From positions 19,312 to 83,311 of the forward strand of contig DAIDME010000106.1 of NCBI GenBank assembly GCA_027449125.1: a stretch of 64,000 nt of DNA. Direction: 5' to 3'. The DNA is from Solirubrobacterales bacterium. GTDB taxonomy: Bacteria > Actinomycetota > Thermoleophilia > Solirubrobacterales > Solirubrobacteraceae. The stretch's first letter is position 1, and every line of letters begins with the position of its first letter. The position numbers and the translations under genes were made by a program. Under the pieces are notes generated by a model. The model did no database searches and was not told the DNA's origin. It saw only the letters and a program-made list of their open reading frames with translations. This document shows, in pieces, positions 1-9,078 of the stretch.

Positions 1-732
1 TTCCGGCCCCCAATGGAATCCTACGACCCCGACTGGTTGCCGCTGATGGCGCTGATGCTGCTGGACGCGGGGGGTAAGACGCCGGGCATCAAGACGATCG
101 ACCTCTCCGAACTGCCAACGGCGCTGGTCCCACTGGTCACCGGACTGATCGCGCGCCTCACCTACGACATCCAGTTCTGGACCGAAGCTGACAAACGCAC
201 GCCGGTCTGCATCGTCTGCGACGAAGCTCATGTCTATCTGCGGGAGACCGAAGATGGCTCACCGGTCTACGACTGGGCGATGCGTCGCTTCGAGACGATC
301 GCAAAGGAGGGCCGCAAGTACGGGGTCTGTCTGGCCGTCGTCAGCCAGCGTCCCAGCGAGCTCAACCGCACCGTGCTCAGCCAGTGCAACAACTTCATGA
401 TCCTGCGCCTCAGCAACGACCCCGACCACGAGGCGATCGTCCAGCTCGTGCCGGGTGCATTTGCCGGCGTCGCGGACCTGCTCCCCACCCTCGACGTCGG
501 CGAAGCCGTCGTCATCGGTGACGCGGTGCCACTACCGGTGCGCATCAAGCTTGATAAGGCGACGCACGGCCCCGACAGCCGCACGATTCCGTACTGGTCG
601 CTGTGGGCCAATCAGCCGACCTCGCCCGAAGCGATCAGCCTGGGCGCATCCGCGCTGCGCGCCCAGTCGCGCACGCTGGCCCGAGCCGAAATGACGGCCA
701 AGAGCGCGGAAGCGGCCGCGGCCACCGACTGA
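1..732 (+). CDS. HerA-like / DUF87-type ATP-binding protein, C-terminal part (runs off the left edge)
   Basis: Frame is open to position 1; translation has Walker-B-like 'VCIVCDEAHVYL' and 'VSQRPSELNRTVLSQCNNFMILRLSNDPDH', typical of HerA-type ATPases. Confidence 0.8.
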   Translation, partial: FRPPMESYDPDWLPLMALMLLDAGGKTPGIKTIDLSELPTALVPLVTGLIARLTYDIQFWTEADKRTPVCIVCDEAHVYLRETEDGSPVYDWAMRRFETIAKEGRKYGVCLAVVSQRPSELNRTVLSQCNNFMILRLSNDPDHEAIVQLVPGAFAGVADLLPTLDVGEAVVIGDAVPLPVRIKLDKATHGPDSRTIPYWSLWANQPTSPEAISLGASALRAQSRTLARAEMTAKSAEAAAATD

Positions 733-876
733 CCAATTTCGGCTACCCGCACCAGCGCCCGGGCGCTTGTGGCGCCGCGGCCGGCGCGCAACAGCCGTGA
801 GCCGTTCAGAAGATTTCGTTCAGGCAGCGACCCGGTCTGGGGTCGTTGACGTGGCCCTTCCGGGCGCTCCTGACGC

Positions 877-914
877 TTCCATGGCAGAGTGAGCATTCCA
901 TGGCAGAGTGAGCA
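877..914. repeat. Perfect 19-bp tandem duplication (ttccatggcagagtgagca x2)
   Basis: Direct reading: 877-895 and 896-914 identical. Confidence 0.95.
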
Positions 915-1530
915 GCCGAGAAGTCCGTAACCTCGAAGCGCTGAGCCGGCTGTGCGCCTTCTGGCCGCCCGCAGCGGCAAGCTTCGCCTCGGAGTTGGCG
1001 ATCGACGCCAAGACCGCGGCCGGCTACCTGCACATCCTCGAGCAGCTCTTCTTCGTGCTGCGCCTGCCGGCCTGACATGTCAAGCTGGGACACCGCGTCG
1101 TCAAGAGCCCAAAGCTTCACATCGCCGACACGGGCATGCTCTGTGCGCTGCTCGAACTCGACGAGCGACGACTCGGCGACGATCCCGGCATCGGCGCCAC
1201 GGCGTGTGAGACGTTCGTGGTGGCGGAGATCGCGCGGACCGCCGCCTACGCGCAGAACGGTCCGTGGCCGGGCCCGCACCACTACCTCAACCAGCGTGGA
1301 ATCGAGGTCGACCTCGTGATCGAGCACGCCGCCGGAGACGCCGTCGCGATCGCGGTCAAGAGCTCGGCGACGCCGCGTGCCGCCGACACCGCAGGCCTGC
1401 GCCTCATACGGGACAAGCTCGGAGCGCGCTTCCGGGCGGGGATCCTCGTGCACCTCGACCCCGACACCCTGACCTTCAGCGACCGCATCCACGCGCTGCC
1501 GCTCGCGGCGCTGTTTGGAGCGCCGCAAGA
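905..1530 (+). pseudogene. Remnant of an AAA ATPase with DUF4143 C-terminal domain: N-terminal ATPase part missing, apparent frameshifts and in-frame TGA
   Basis: 'REVRNLEALSRL' (frame 2), 'RLLAARSGKL' (frame 1), 'ELAIDAKTAAGYLHILEQLFFVLRLPA*HVKLGHRVVKSPKLHIADTGMLCALL' (frame 2, * = TGA) resemble the DUF4143 domain where a Trp (PPWH) is usual at the stop. Confidence 0.65.
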
Positions 1531-1600
1531 CGCACGGCCGGGTGGCCCAACAGCAAGTGGGCCACCCGGTAAGACACGTATGCCAGGAGGCGAACGAGGC

Positions 1601-2911
1601 TCAGCGTGCCGGGAAGCTCAGGCGGACCGTCGCCGCGACACTGTCAGCGAGCTGTTCGGGGACGTTGACTCGGTCGGCGTAGCTGGGCCAGCCGGCCACG
1701 ACCTCGGTGGTCTGCTCGAGCACAGCTTTCGCCAGCGTTCGCGGCAGGGACGCGACCCTTGCGACCGCTGCAAAGTCCGCAACCGTGAAGCTGTCGCGTT
1801 TGCCGTTGACGCTCATCTGGTGGCGTGCCGTCCAGGGACCGGCCGCGTTGTAGGCCCAGGTCAGGTCGTAGGCCGGAGCCAGAGCCCAGACGCCGGCTCG
1901 GTCCATCTTGAAGCTGATGTTCTTGACGTGGTCGTCCTGGTTGCGGGCAACTACGTTGAACACCATCCGCCTGAACATCTGTTCCATGTCCTCGCGTCCC
2001 AGGCCGATCTGGCGCATCGCGTGGAACGCCTGCTCGTAGCTGTGGGCGCCAGGCTGCCTGTAGTCGAGCTGCGCAAGCGCACCAAGGGTTTGCACGTGCA
2101 CGCGGCCACCGGAGTCGGTGCGGTCAAACCTGCGGGTCATGAAGTGCCAGCGGCCGCCCTCCGGCAGAAGCCGGCACGGCGTCATACGAATGTCGGCGTC
2201 TGCGGCCATCAACGAGTACGCGTACTCGACCATGCCGTACCCCAGCGGGTCAGCGAGAGTGTCCCGATCCCTGTTGCCCTTGACGCCGTCGAGCTTGAGC
2301 AGCCAGTGCGTGAACCCCGGTTCCAGGTCAAGCTGTCCCGAGCGCACCTGTCCGGTGTCGGGGTTGTAAGCGATCAGCGCCTTGGCACGCGCTCCGCCCG
2401 CACTCGTGCCGACCTGGAGGATGTCACGCATGGCCTGCCTGCGTTGCCCGTCAGCGAGACTTACCGCAAGCTGCTCACGGTCAGCGACGACCTCGGACGC
2501 AAGCCGGACGAGTGCGTCGATCTGCAGGTCGTGATCAGCCCCCGCATTGGGCCCCTGAACAGGCCGGAACTCGAGCGCACCCATCCCGCGCCGTCCGACA
2601 TAACACAACCGCTCGACCGCTACGAAGCTCCCCGGTGTCCGCCCCTGACCGGCCAGCCACGTATCGATCAGCGCCTGTCCGTACCTATCAGGCAGCGAAT
2701 CTGCGAGCAGCCCAGGCAGACCGTGGAAGCTATCTGGATTGAGGTTTGAGAACTGGTAGGGCGCTTCGCGCAGGGGCATCACCAGCGGCGCGAGCTGGAT
2801 ACCGGACTCGGCGAACCGGCGGTCGTACTGAAACGTAGCGGTACCGCCGTCGTCAGGGCTTGACACCGCGCCGATGCGCCTGCCCCAAAGTCGGACCTCG
2901 GCGACCTTCAC
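1601..2911 (-). CDS. hipA: Type II toxin-antitoxin system HipA family serine/threonine kinase toxin
   Basis: 436 aa; 'GTSAGGARAKALIAYN', 'NQDDHVKNISFKMDRAGVWALAPAYDLTW' catalytic motifs; 4-bp overlap with upstream HipB-like gene. Confidence 0.92.
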   Translation of the reverse strand: MKVAEVRLWGRRIGAVSSPDDGGTATFQYDRRFAESGIQLAPLVMPLREAPYQFSNLNPDSFHGLPGLLADSLPDRYGQALIDTWLAGQGRTPGSFVAVERLCYVGRRGMGALEFRPVQGPNAGADHDLQIDALVRLASEVVADREQLAVSLADGQRRQAMRDILQVGTSAGGARAKALIAYNPDTGQVRSGQLDLEPGFTHWLLKLDGVKGNRDRDTLADPLGYGMVEYAYSLMAADADIRMTPCRLLPEGGRWHFMTRRFDRTDSGGRVHVQTLGALAQLDYRQPGAHSYEQAFHAMRQIGLGREDMEQMFRRMVFNVVARNQDDHVKNISFKMDRAGVWALAPAYDLTWAYNAAGPWTARHQMSVNGKRDSFTVADFAAVARVASLPRTLAKAVLEQTTEVVAGWPSYADRVNVPEQLADSVAATVRLSFPAR

Positions 2912-3258
2912 GACTCATCGCCCCATCTCCATGGCTCCGCTGGCTCGTCAGGCCGGGCGGTTGGCCGAGCCCGCCGGCGTGCGCGACCGCGGCTCTCGAG
3001 CAGCTCTAACGGGTCTGGCTCGGCGGCAGGCAGGAGCGCTTCGAAGTTCGAGCCGAGCCCGAGCGCCCTGAGGACGCGGATGAGCACGCCCACGCCAACC
3101 GGGGTGCCGGCCTCGAGTCGCTGAAGCGCGGAACGGCTCACACCCGCCTCGCGTGCGAGCTCGGTCTGGCGGAGGTTACGCGCAAGGCGTTGGCGCGCAA
3201 CCCGCTGACCAAGCTCGCGCATCACAGCTGCGTCCTCTATGTCATTAGTGATCCGCAT
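2908..3258 (-). CDS. hipB: HipB-like XRE family antitoxin
   Basis: HTH 'LRQTELAREAGVSRSALQRLEAG'; ATGA overlap with hipA. Confidence 0.9.
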   Translation of the reverse strand: MRITNDIEDAAVMRELGQRVARQRLARNLRQTELAREAGVSRSALQRLEAGTPVGVGVLIRVLRALGLGSNFEALLPAAEPDPLELLESRGRARRRARPTARPDEPAEPWRWGDES

Positions 3259-3380
3259 AAAGCCGTGTTAGCGAAGCATAAAGTCGAGAGTGGCAGTTTA
3301 GCGCATCAGTTATGCAGCTGTCGTTTGGGCTGCTTAGTGATTCTTATCTGATCTTTTAATGACTTATACTGGGTTTAGCG
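3255..3380. promoter_or_regulatory. AT-rich hipBA promoter/operator region with repeated GCATAAAG and TTAGCG motifs
   Basis: GCATAAAG at 3255-3262 and 3276-3283 (21 bp apart); TTAGCG at 3268, 3298 and 3375. Confidence 0.5.
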
Positions 3381-3957
3381 CTTCAGCTCTGATACGTAAA
3401 AGCGCGAATTGTTAGGGCCGGAGCCGGCTATGACCCGGAGCATCCCTTCTGGGAAGGCCGGGACGACGCGGAGATCGCCGACTGAAGGCACCTGGCATGG
3501 CTCGAGGGATCCGACCGGGAACCGCTTCCGGGCAGGCGAGGCGTGCGGCGGGACGGCACGGCCCTCCCGCAACCGCGAGCAGCCCCAGCCTCCCAGCACC
3601 CCCGACCGCCAACGCGGACACAACAGCCGGCCGGCAGCGAGATCCGCCTCGACCACAGCACGATCGTCTGAGACGATGAGCACCACGACCTCCGACGGCG
3701 TCACGGGCTCCCTCGTCTCACCCCGTCAAGGTTCCGGCGAGGGAGCCCAACATGAACAGGATCACCACCATCCTGCCGCCCAACCACCCGCCGAGCGATC
3801 CCCATCACCACGCTCGCTGCCGCCCACCGCCCCCGCCGTCAACACCCAGCGTGCCGCTCAACACACGCGGCGGCTTGTGGCCCACCTTGGTTGCGTCCAG
3901 CCCGCCGCGCCTGTCCTTGACCGTTCCGGAGGCGGCGCGTGCGAACATTCCCCTGAC

Positions 3958-4503
3958 TTGGACTCCGCTCGCGGACAGCTCCTGATCGCCGGCCCCACGC
4001 TCCAGGACCCGAACTTCTGGCGCACCGTGGTGCTGGTGGTCGAGCACACCGCGGACGGGGCGCTGGGGCTCGTGCTCAACCGGCCCTCACAGTCGAAGGT
4101 GGGCAAGGCGGTGCCGCAGCTGGTGGCGCTGACCGACCCCGAGGACGACGTGCTGATCGGTGGCCCGGTCAACCGCTCGGCGGTGATCGTGCTCGCCGAC
4201 TTTGAGGACCCAGAGGCCGCCGCGCTGATCGCCTTCGGCAGCGTCGGCGTGCTCTCGAGCGACGCCGCCTCCGACCTGGCAGACGCACACGTGCGGCAGG
4301 CGCGCGTCTTTGCGGGCCACTCCGGCTGGGGCCCCGGGCAGCTGGACGGCGAGCTCGAGCGCGGCGACTGGTTCCTGGAGCCTGCGCAGCACGACGATGC
4401 TTTCACAGAGGCTCCCGAACATCTGTGGCAGACGGTGCTGGAGCGCAAGGGCGGCAGCTACACGCTGGTTGCGCGGATGCCGGATGACCCGTCGCTGAAC
4501 TGA
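3958..4503 (+). CDS. YqgE/AlgH family protein (UPF0301); start uncertain
   Basis: 'GQLLIAGPTLQDPNFWRTVVLVVEHTADGALGLVLNRPS' and 'GHSGWGPGQLDGELERGDWF'; the ORF extends upstream to 3409 but only the part from about 3958 (TTG) resembles the family. Confidence 0.85.
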   Translation: MDSARGQLLIAGPTLQDPNFWRTVVLVVEHTADGALGLVLNRPSQSKVGKAVPQLVALTDPEDDVLIGGPVNRSAVIVLADFEDPEAAALIAFGSVGVLSSDAASDLADAHVRQARVFAGHSGWGPGQLDGELERGDWFLEPAQHDDAFTEAPEHLWQTVLERKGGSYTLVARMPDDPSLN

Positions 4504-4580
4504 CCGTCGCTGAACTGAGACGCTCACCCACCCGCGCGCGTGCGCGCAGGACGCGTCCGGCGCTCCCTACGATCATTGCC

Positions 4581-5522
4581 GTGAAGGGCGAGCACCAGCA
4601 CAGCCACGAAGCCTCGCAGGCACGCAAGCTCACGCTCACGCTGGCGCTGATCCTCGCGTTCATGGCCCTGGAGGTGACAGTGGGCGTGCTGTCCGGGTCG
4701 CTGGCACTGCTCTCCGACGCAGCTCACATGCTGACCGACGCGGCGGCCCTGGCGGTGGCCCTGCTGGCGGCGCGGCTTGCGGCCAGACCCGCGCGCGGAG
4801 TGATGACCTTCGGTCTCGGCCGCGCTGAGATCCTCAGCGCCAACGCGAACGGCATGACGCTGCTGGTGCTCGCGCTCCTGATCGCATACGGCGCCATCCG
4901 GCACCTGATAGCGCCGGTGCGCGTCGACGCCGGACCGGTCCTCGCGGTCGCCCTGGCCGGAACGGTCGTGAACCTGCTGGCCGTGCGCATCCTCGGCGGC
5001 CACGCGCACGCGCACGCGCACGGGCACGACCACGCGCACCGCAGCCTGAACATCGAGGGCTCCTACCAGCACATCCTCACGGACCTGTTCGGGTTCGCGG
5101 CGACGGCGGCCGCGGCGGTGGTCATCCTCGCGACCGGCTTCGACCGGGCCGACGCGGTGGCCGCGCTGCTGATCGCGGCGATCATGATCTTCGCCGCCCA
5201 GGGGCTGATCCGGGCGTCGGTGCGCGTGATGATGGAAGCAGCGCCGGAGGGCACCGACCCCAACCAGATCGGCCAGGCGATGGCCGCCCATCCGGGCGTT
5301 GTCGAGGTGCACGACCTGCACGTCTGGGAGGTGACCTCCGGCTTCAACGCCGTCTCCGCGCACGTGCTCGTACACCCCGACGAGGACTGCCACGAGGTCC
5401 GCCGCGCGCTCGCCGAGCTGCTGCGCGAGCGCTTCCAGCTGGCGCACTCGACACTGCAGCTGGAGCACGCCGAAGCCGCCCAGAGCCCGCTGCAGATCGA
5501 GCTATCCCGGCACGCCGGCTGA
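4581..5522 (+). CDS. Cation diffusion facilitator family transporter (CzcD-like)
   Basis: 313 aa, 'SLALLSDAAHMLTDAAALAVAL', His-rich loop 'GGHAHAHAHGHDHAH'. Confidence 0.9.
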   Translation: MKGEHQHSHEASQARKLTLTLALILAFMALEVTVGVLSGSLALLSDAAHMLTDAAALAVALLAARLAARPARGVMTFGLGRAEILSANANGMTLLVLALLIAYGAIRHLIAPVRVDAGPVLAVALAGTVVNLLAVRILGGHAHAHAHGHDHAHRSLNIEGSYQHILTDLFGFAATAAAAVVILATGFDRADAVAALLIAAIMIFAAQGLIRASVRVMMEAAPEGTDPNQIGQAMAAHPGVVEVHDLHVWEVTSGFNAVSAHVLVHPDEDCHEVRRALAELLRERFQLAHSTLQLEHAEAAQSPLQIELSRHAG

Positions 5523-6290
5523 GCCACCGGCACGCTCCCGCAGCACCGACGCGCGTGCGACCGCCGCGGCGCGGCGCGGCCCGGCCTGCTCCAGCTCCGC
5601 GTGCAGCGCGCGGATGCGGTCGAGGATCTCGTCGGCCGCAGCCTGCTGCTCCGCTCTGCTCGGGTCGGCCACCGCCTCAAAGCGCAACGGCGGCCCGTAG
5701 CGCACGACGACCTTCGCGAAGCGCAGGCGCCGCCAGTTGCGGATCCGGTTGGACCCGAGGATCGCGACCGGGACCACGGCGGCACCGGACTCGAGCGCCA
5801 GGCGCCCGATCCCCGGCCTGGCCTGCTCGGCCAGCCGGCCGCTGCGCGACCGCCCGCCCTCGACGTACATGCCCACCGCGCCGCCTCGTCCCAGGACGGC
5901 GAACGCCGTCTTGAACGCCTCCTCGTCGCGCTGACCGCGCCGCACCGGGAACACGCCGCCGTGGCTGTAGATCCAGCTCATCGGGTGGCGCCCGAACATC
6001 TGCGACTTCGCCATGAAGTGGATGTGACGGCGGACGAAGGCGCCCGTGAAGAAGTGGTCCATGAACGAGGCGTGGTTGGGAGCGAGGATCACGGGCCCGT
6101 TGGGGACGTTCTCAGCGCCGTAGCCCACGGTCCGGAACAGTGCGACGGCGATCCAGACGGTGATCACCCGCACGAGCTCATACGGCCACTGCGGCGGGCG
6201 GCGCCGCACGCGCTGGTGGTAGCGAGTGAAGCGCTCCGCGGGACGCGGGTCCCGGTAGACCTGCGGGCGGATCTTGACGTCCGCTGACAT
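5502..6290 (-). CDS. 1-acyl-sn-glycerol-3-phosphate acyltransferase (PlsC-like)
   Basis: 'NHASFMDHFFTGAF' (NHxxxxD) and 'YVEGGRSRSGRL'. Confidence 0.9.
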   Translation of the reverse strand: MSADVKIRPQVYRDPRPAERFTRYHQRVRRRPPQWPYELVRVITVWIAVALFRTVGYGAENVPNGPVILAPNHASFMDHFFTGAFVRRHIHFMAKSQMFGRHPMSWIYSHGGVFPVRRGQRDEEAFKTAFAVLGRGGAVGMYVEGGRSRSGRLAEQARPGIGRLALESGAAVVPVAILGSNRIRNWRRLRFAKVVVRYGPPLRFEAVADPSRAEQQAAADEILDRIRALHAELEQAGPRRAAAVARASVLRERAGGSAGVPG

Positions 6291-6298
6291 CGTGGCGC

Positions 6299-7207
6299 TC
6301 AGCCGCTGAGCGGCAGCACCAGCGCCGGGCGCTCGATCGTGTGGTCGGCCTGCGTCGCGATCACCGCCGTCGCGATCGCCATGAACTCGATCACGTGCGA
6401 GCCCCAGCCGTGCGAGGCCTGGTTCAGGCGCACGCCGACCAGGCCGTCGGCCTTGACCGTCTCAGCTTCGGACTGCATGCGCGACATCGCCAGCTCGCGG
6501 GCGTCGTAGAGCGCCTGGGTGAAGTTCGTCATCTCGACGTTGCGGCCGAGGTTGCGCATCGACTGCATCATCCCCTGGCGCGCGACGTGGTAGACGCAGT
6601 TGCCCATCACCAGCCCGACGGGCCGGTAACCCGCCCGCAACAGGGTCGAGAAGTCCTGGCCGCTCAGATCGGAAGTGAAGGGACGCCCGCCCGGCGCGCG
6701 GTGAAGCTCGCCCCCGGCGTGCCGCACGGCGGTGCCGACGGCGATGAACTCGGCCATGTCGGCGCCCCAGTCGTAGCGGCCGATCGTGAGCCGCACGCCG
6801 ACGATCCCGTCGGCGCCGAGCTGGTCGGCCTCCTCCTCCATGCGCGTCATCGCGAGCTCGCGGGCGTGGTACATGGCCTGCGTGAGCACCCGCATCTCCA
6901 TGTTCTGGTTCCAGGCGGCCTGCTGGAAGCCGATGTGGTAGATCGAGCTGCCGAGCACCAGCCCGAGCGGCTCAAACCCAGCCTCCTTGACCAGCAGGAA
7001 CTCATTCACGGACAGGTCGCTGGTGAAGAACCCCCGCGCGATGTCCTCACGCATGCGCTCGAGCCGTTCACGCCCGGACGCCGGTAGCCCCTCCAGCGAG
7101 CCGGCCCGGTAGGGCGAGGCGCCTTCAGTCTGCCCATCCGGCTGCGCCGGGCCCGCTTGGCCCGGCTGGCCCTGCGGGCGCTCACCACGTCGATCCAGAA
7201 ATCCCAT
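6299..7207 (-). CDS. Protein with two tandem YbjQ/heavy-metal-binding-like domains
   Basis: Two internal homologous units beginning FTSDLS and ending in 'GVRL...EFIAVGTAV' / 'GVRL...EFMAIATAV'. Confidence 0.75.
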   Translation of the reverse strand: MGFLDRRGERPQGQPGQAGPAQPDGQTEGASPYRAGSLEGLPASGRERLERMREDIARGFFTSDLSVNEFLLVKEAGFEPLGLVLGSSIYHIGFQQAAWNQNMEMRVLTQAMYHARELAMTRMEEEADQLGADGIVGVRLTIGRYDWGADMAEFIAVGTAVRHAGGELHRAPGGRPFTSDLSGQDFSTLLRAGYRPVGLVMGNCVYHVARQGMMQSMRNLGRNVEMTNFTQALYDARELAMSRMQSEAETVKADGLVGVRLNQASHGWGSHVIEFMAIATAVIATQADHTIERPALVLPLSG

Positions 7208-7223
7208 GCGAAGCGACCCCTCC

Positions 7224-7679
7224 CTAACCCTCTAACACCAAACGCTCGAGCGCCTGCCGCGTGCGCTCGCTGCTGCGTGCCTGTGCCGCAACCGCCTGCG
7301 CGAGCAGCGCCAACCAGTCGTCCAGCTCGAGCGTATCGGTCTTGATCGCGATCCCGCCCGAGACCCTGGAACGCACGGCGCTGACGCGACCACCGTCCCG
7401 CCTGAGCACCAGCCGCTGGTCACCCGCGACCACGATGATCTCGGCAACGAGCCTCGGGCCGCGGAAGCCGCTGCGGACACGCTTGATCTCGACGAGCCCG
7501 GGCAATGCCGCGTCGAGGCGCGTCGCGAGCCCCTCGACGAACGCGGCGATGTCACTGAGGTCGGCGCGCAGCGCGGCGGCGACCAGATCCAGGTCCGGGT
7601 CGCTGCCCGCCCCGGCCTGGGCCAGGCCGGCCCCGGACGCCGGCTCGATCTCCGTGCTCTCGCCCTCTTCCGAATTCAC
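7224..7679 (-). CDS. Conserved hypothetical protein
   Basis: 152 aa from GTG at 7679; same orientation, immediately upstream of the YbjQ-like gene. Confidence 0.55.
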   Translation of the reverse strand: MNSEEGESTEIEPASGAGLAQAGAGSDPDLDLVAAALRADLSDIAAFVEGLATRLDAALPGLVEIKRVRSGFRGPRLVAEIIVVAGDQRLVLRRDGGRVSAVRSRVSGGIAIKTDTLELDDWLALLAQAVAAQARSSERTRQALERLVLEG

Positions 7680-8073
7680 GCCCTTCAGGCTACGACACCT
7701 GAGACCTTTCGTGTCAGCGCAAGGCCCTGCGCGCGGGTCCAAATACGCGTCTTGCCAGCCACAACAGGTTCTGCATGCTCCAGAAGCGGCCGGCGGACCG
7801 TCGCCGCGCCAGCTCCCGACGGCTGCACGAACTCAAGAACAAGCCGGAGCTATCCACAATCGCACCTCACAGCGAACTGACCACGGACATTGACCCATCT
7901 CCCGGTAGTCAATAACAGGGCTCGGACAGAACCCGCAAATTGCGTCCTTCTCAACCGCCCGGCAACCCTGGCTGTGGTGGCGGCAGGCCGGCGGAGGCCG
8001 CTCAGCCAACGGCGCGCTCACGCCTGCGACTATGCTGGCCGCGGTCAGAACGAGTCGAACCTAGGAGGGCCAG

Positions 8074-8286
8074 TTGCCTGACGTCGAAGCTCACATCACC
8101 GGGACGGTCTGGAAGATCGAGGTCGAGGTCGGAGACACGGTGCAGGAGGGTGACGCGGTCGTCATCCTCGAGTCGATGAAGATGGAGATGCCGGTGGAGT
8201 CCGAGGAATCCGGCGTGGTGAGTGAGATCCGCTGCACGGAGGGCCAGGCGGTCTCCGAGGGCGATGTGCTGATCGTCCTCGAGTGA
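8074..8286 (+). CDS. Biotin carboxyl carrier / biotinyl-lipoyl attachment domain protein
   Basis: 70 aa with 'ESMKMEMPV' biotinylation motif; RBS-like 'aggagg' upstream of TTG start. Confidence 0.92.
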   Translation: MPDVEAHITGTVWKIEVEVGDTVQEGDAVVILESMKMEMPVESEESGVVSEIRCTEGQAVSEGDVLIVLE

Positions 8287-8304
8287 CGGGGCCGGATGCG
8301 TGGC

Positions 8305-9078
8305 TCAGCTGGCGTCCCAGCGAAACCAGCGCACGCCAATGGCCGTACAGATGACGATGTAGCCAAAGGCAGCCGCGACCGCGCCGGTGTCGGTCGCGCC
8401 CCAGGCGCCCACATCGAGCACACCGGCGTACATCGTCATCGCGACGCCCACGGGGCTCCAGCGCGAGACGTCCTGCCAGAAGCTGCCGAGCGCGCCCGTC
8501 TGGCCGAACGTGCCGAGGATGATGAGCGCCGCGAGCAGCACGCGCGCCACCGCCTGCAGCGTGTCGGTCGAGCGGATCAGCCCCACGAGCGCCTGGGCGA
8601 TCGCGAGAAACACGCCGCCCGCCAGCGCCGAGACCAGCAGCACCAGCAGGTATTGCCCGATCGAGGGCGAGAGGTTGTGGATGCGCGTGCCGACGATCAC
8701 CACGATCAGCGCCAGGATCAGGTTGGCCAGCGCCTGCACCGCCAGGCGGCTGGTCATGATCGCCCAGGTGGGCGCCGGCGTGACCCGCAGGCGCTGGAAG
8801 ACGCCCCGCTCGCGGTCCCGCGAGGTCGAGAGCGCATAGCCGACGATCGCCATCGCCAGCAGGCCGTATGAGATCGCCAGGCCGATGATGTAGCCGACCC
8901 CGTCGAAGGTCTGCGCCGCCCGCGGTCGGTCGGTGATGACCAGCAGGAAGATCGGCAGGAGCAGGCTCACGATCAGCGAGCGCCGGTGTTTGCGGAAGGC
9001 GGCGAAGTCGGCCTGAAGCAGCGCGCTCAGCACTGTGCCGATCGATGGCACCGGGCGCGGCTCGGATTCGCTAGTCAC
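8305..9078 (-). CDS. ABC-2 type transporter permease
   Basis: Hydrophobic protein downstream of and overlapping an ABC ATPase gene; GTG start at 9078. Confidence 0.85.
   Translation of the reverse strand: MTSESEPRPVPSIGTVLSALLQADFAAFRKHRRSLIVSLLLPIFLLVITDRPRAAQTFDGVGYIIGLAISYGLLAMAIVGYALSTSRDRERGVFQRLRVTPAPTWAIMTSRLAVQALANLILALIVVIVGTRIHNLSPSIGQYLLVLLVSALAGGVFLAIAQALVGLIRSTDTLQAVARVLLAALIILGTFGQTGALGSFWQDVSRWSPVGVAMTMYAGVLDVGAWGATDTGAVAAAFGYIVICTAIGVRWFRWDAS

Noticed and set aside
1069-1080. UGA recoding (Trp or Sec) to explain the in-frame TGA in the DUF4143 remnant
   Set aside because: Many intact genes here terminate at TGA and the remnant also shows frameshifts, so gene decay is simpler
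1136-2749. 537-aa plus-strand ORF
   Set aside because: Only its first ~130 aa resemble DUF4143; the rest is antisense to hipA, whose minus-strand protein has clear motifs
4998-5041. cacgcgcacgcgcacgcgcac repeat as a non-coding repeat element
   Set aside because: It encodes the His-rich loop expected in CDF transporters
4524-5468. 314-aa minus-strand ORF
   Set aside because: Antisense shadow of the CDF transporter; Arg/His/Asp/Gln-rich low-complexity typical of GC-rich shadow frames
5601-7087. Plus-strand ORFs 5601-6287 and 6341-7087
   Set aside because: Antisense shadows of the PlsC-like and YbjQ-like genes
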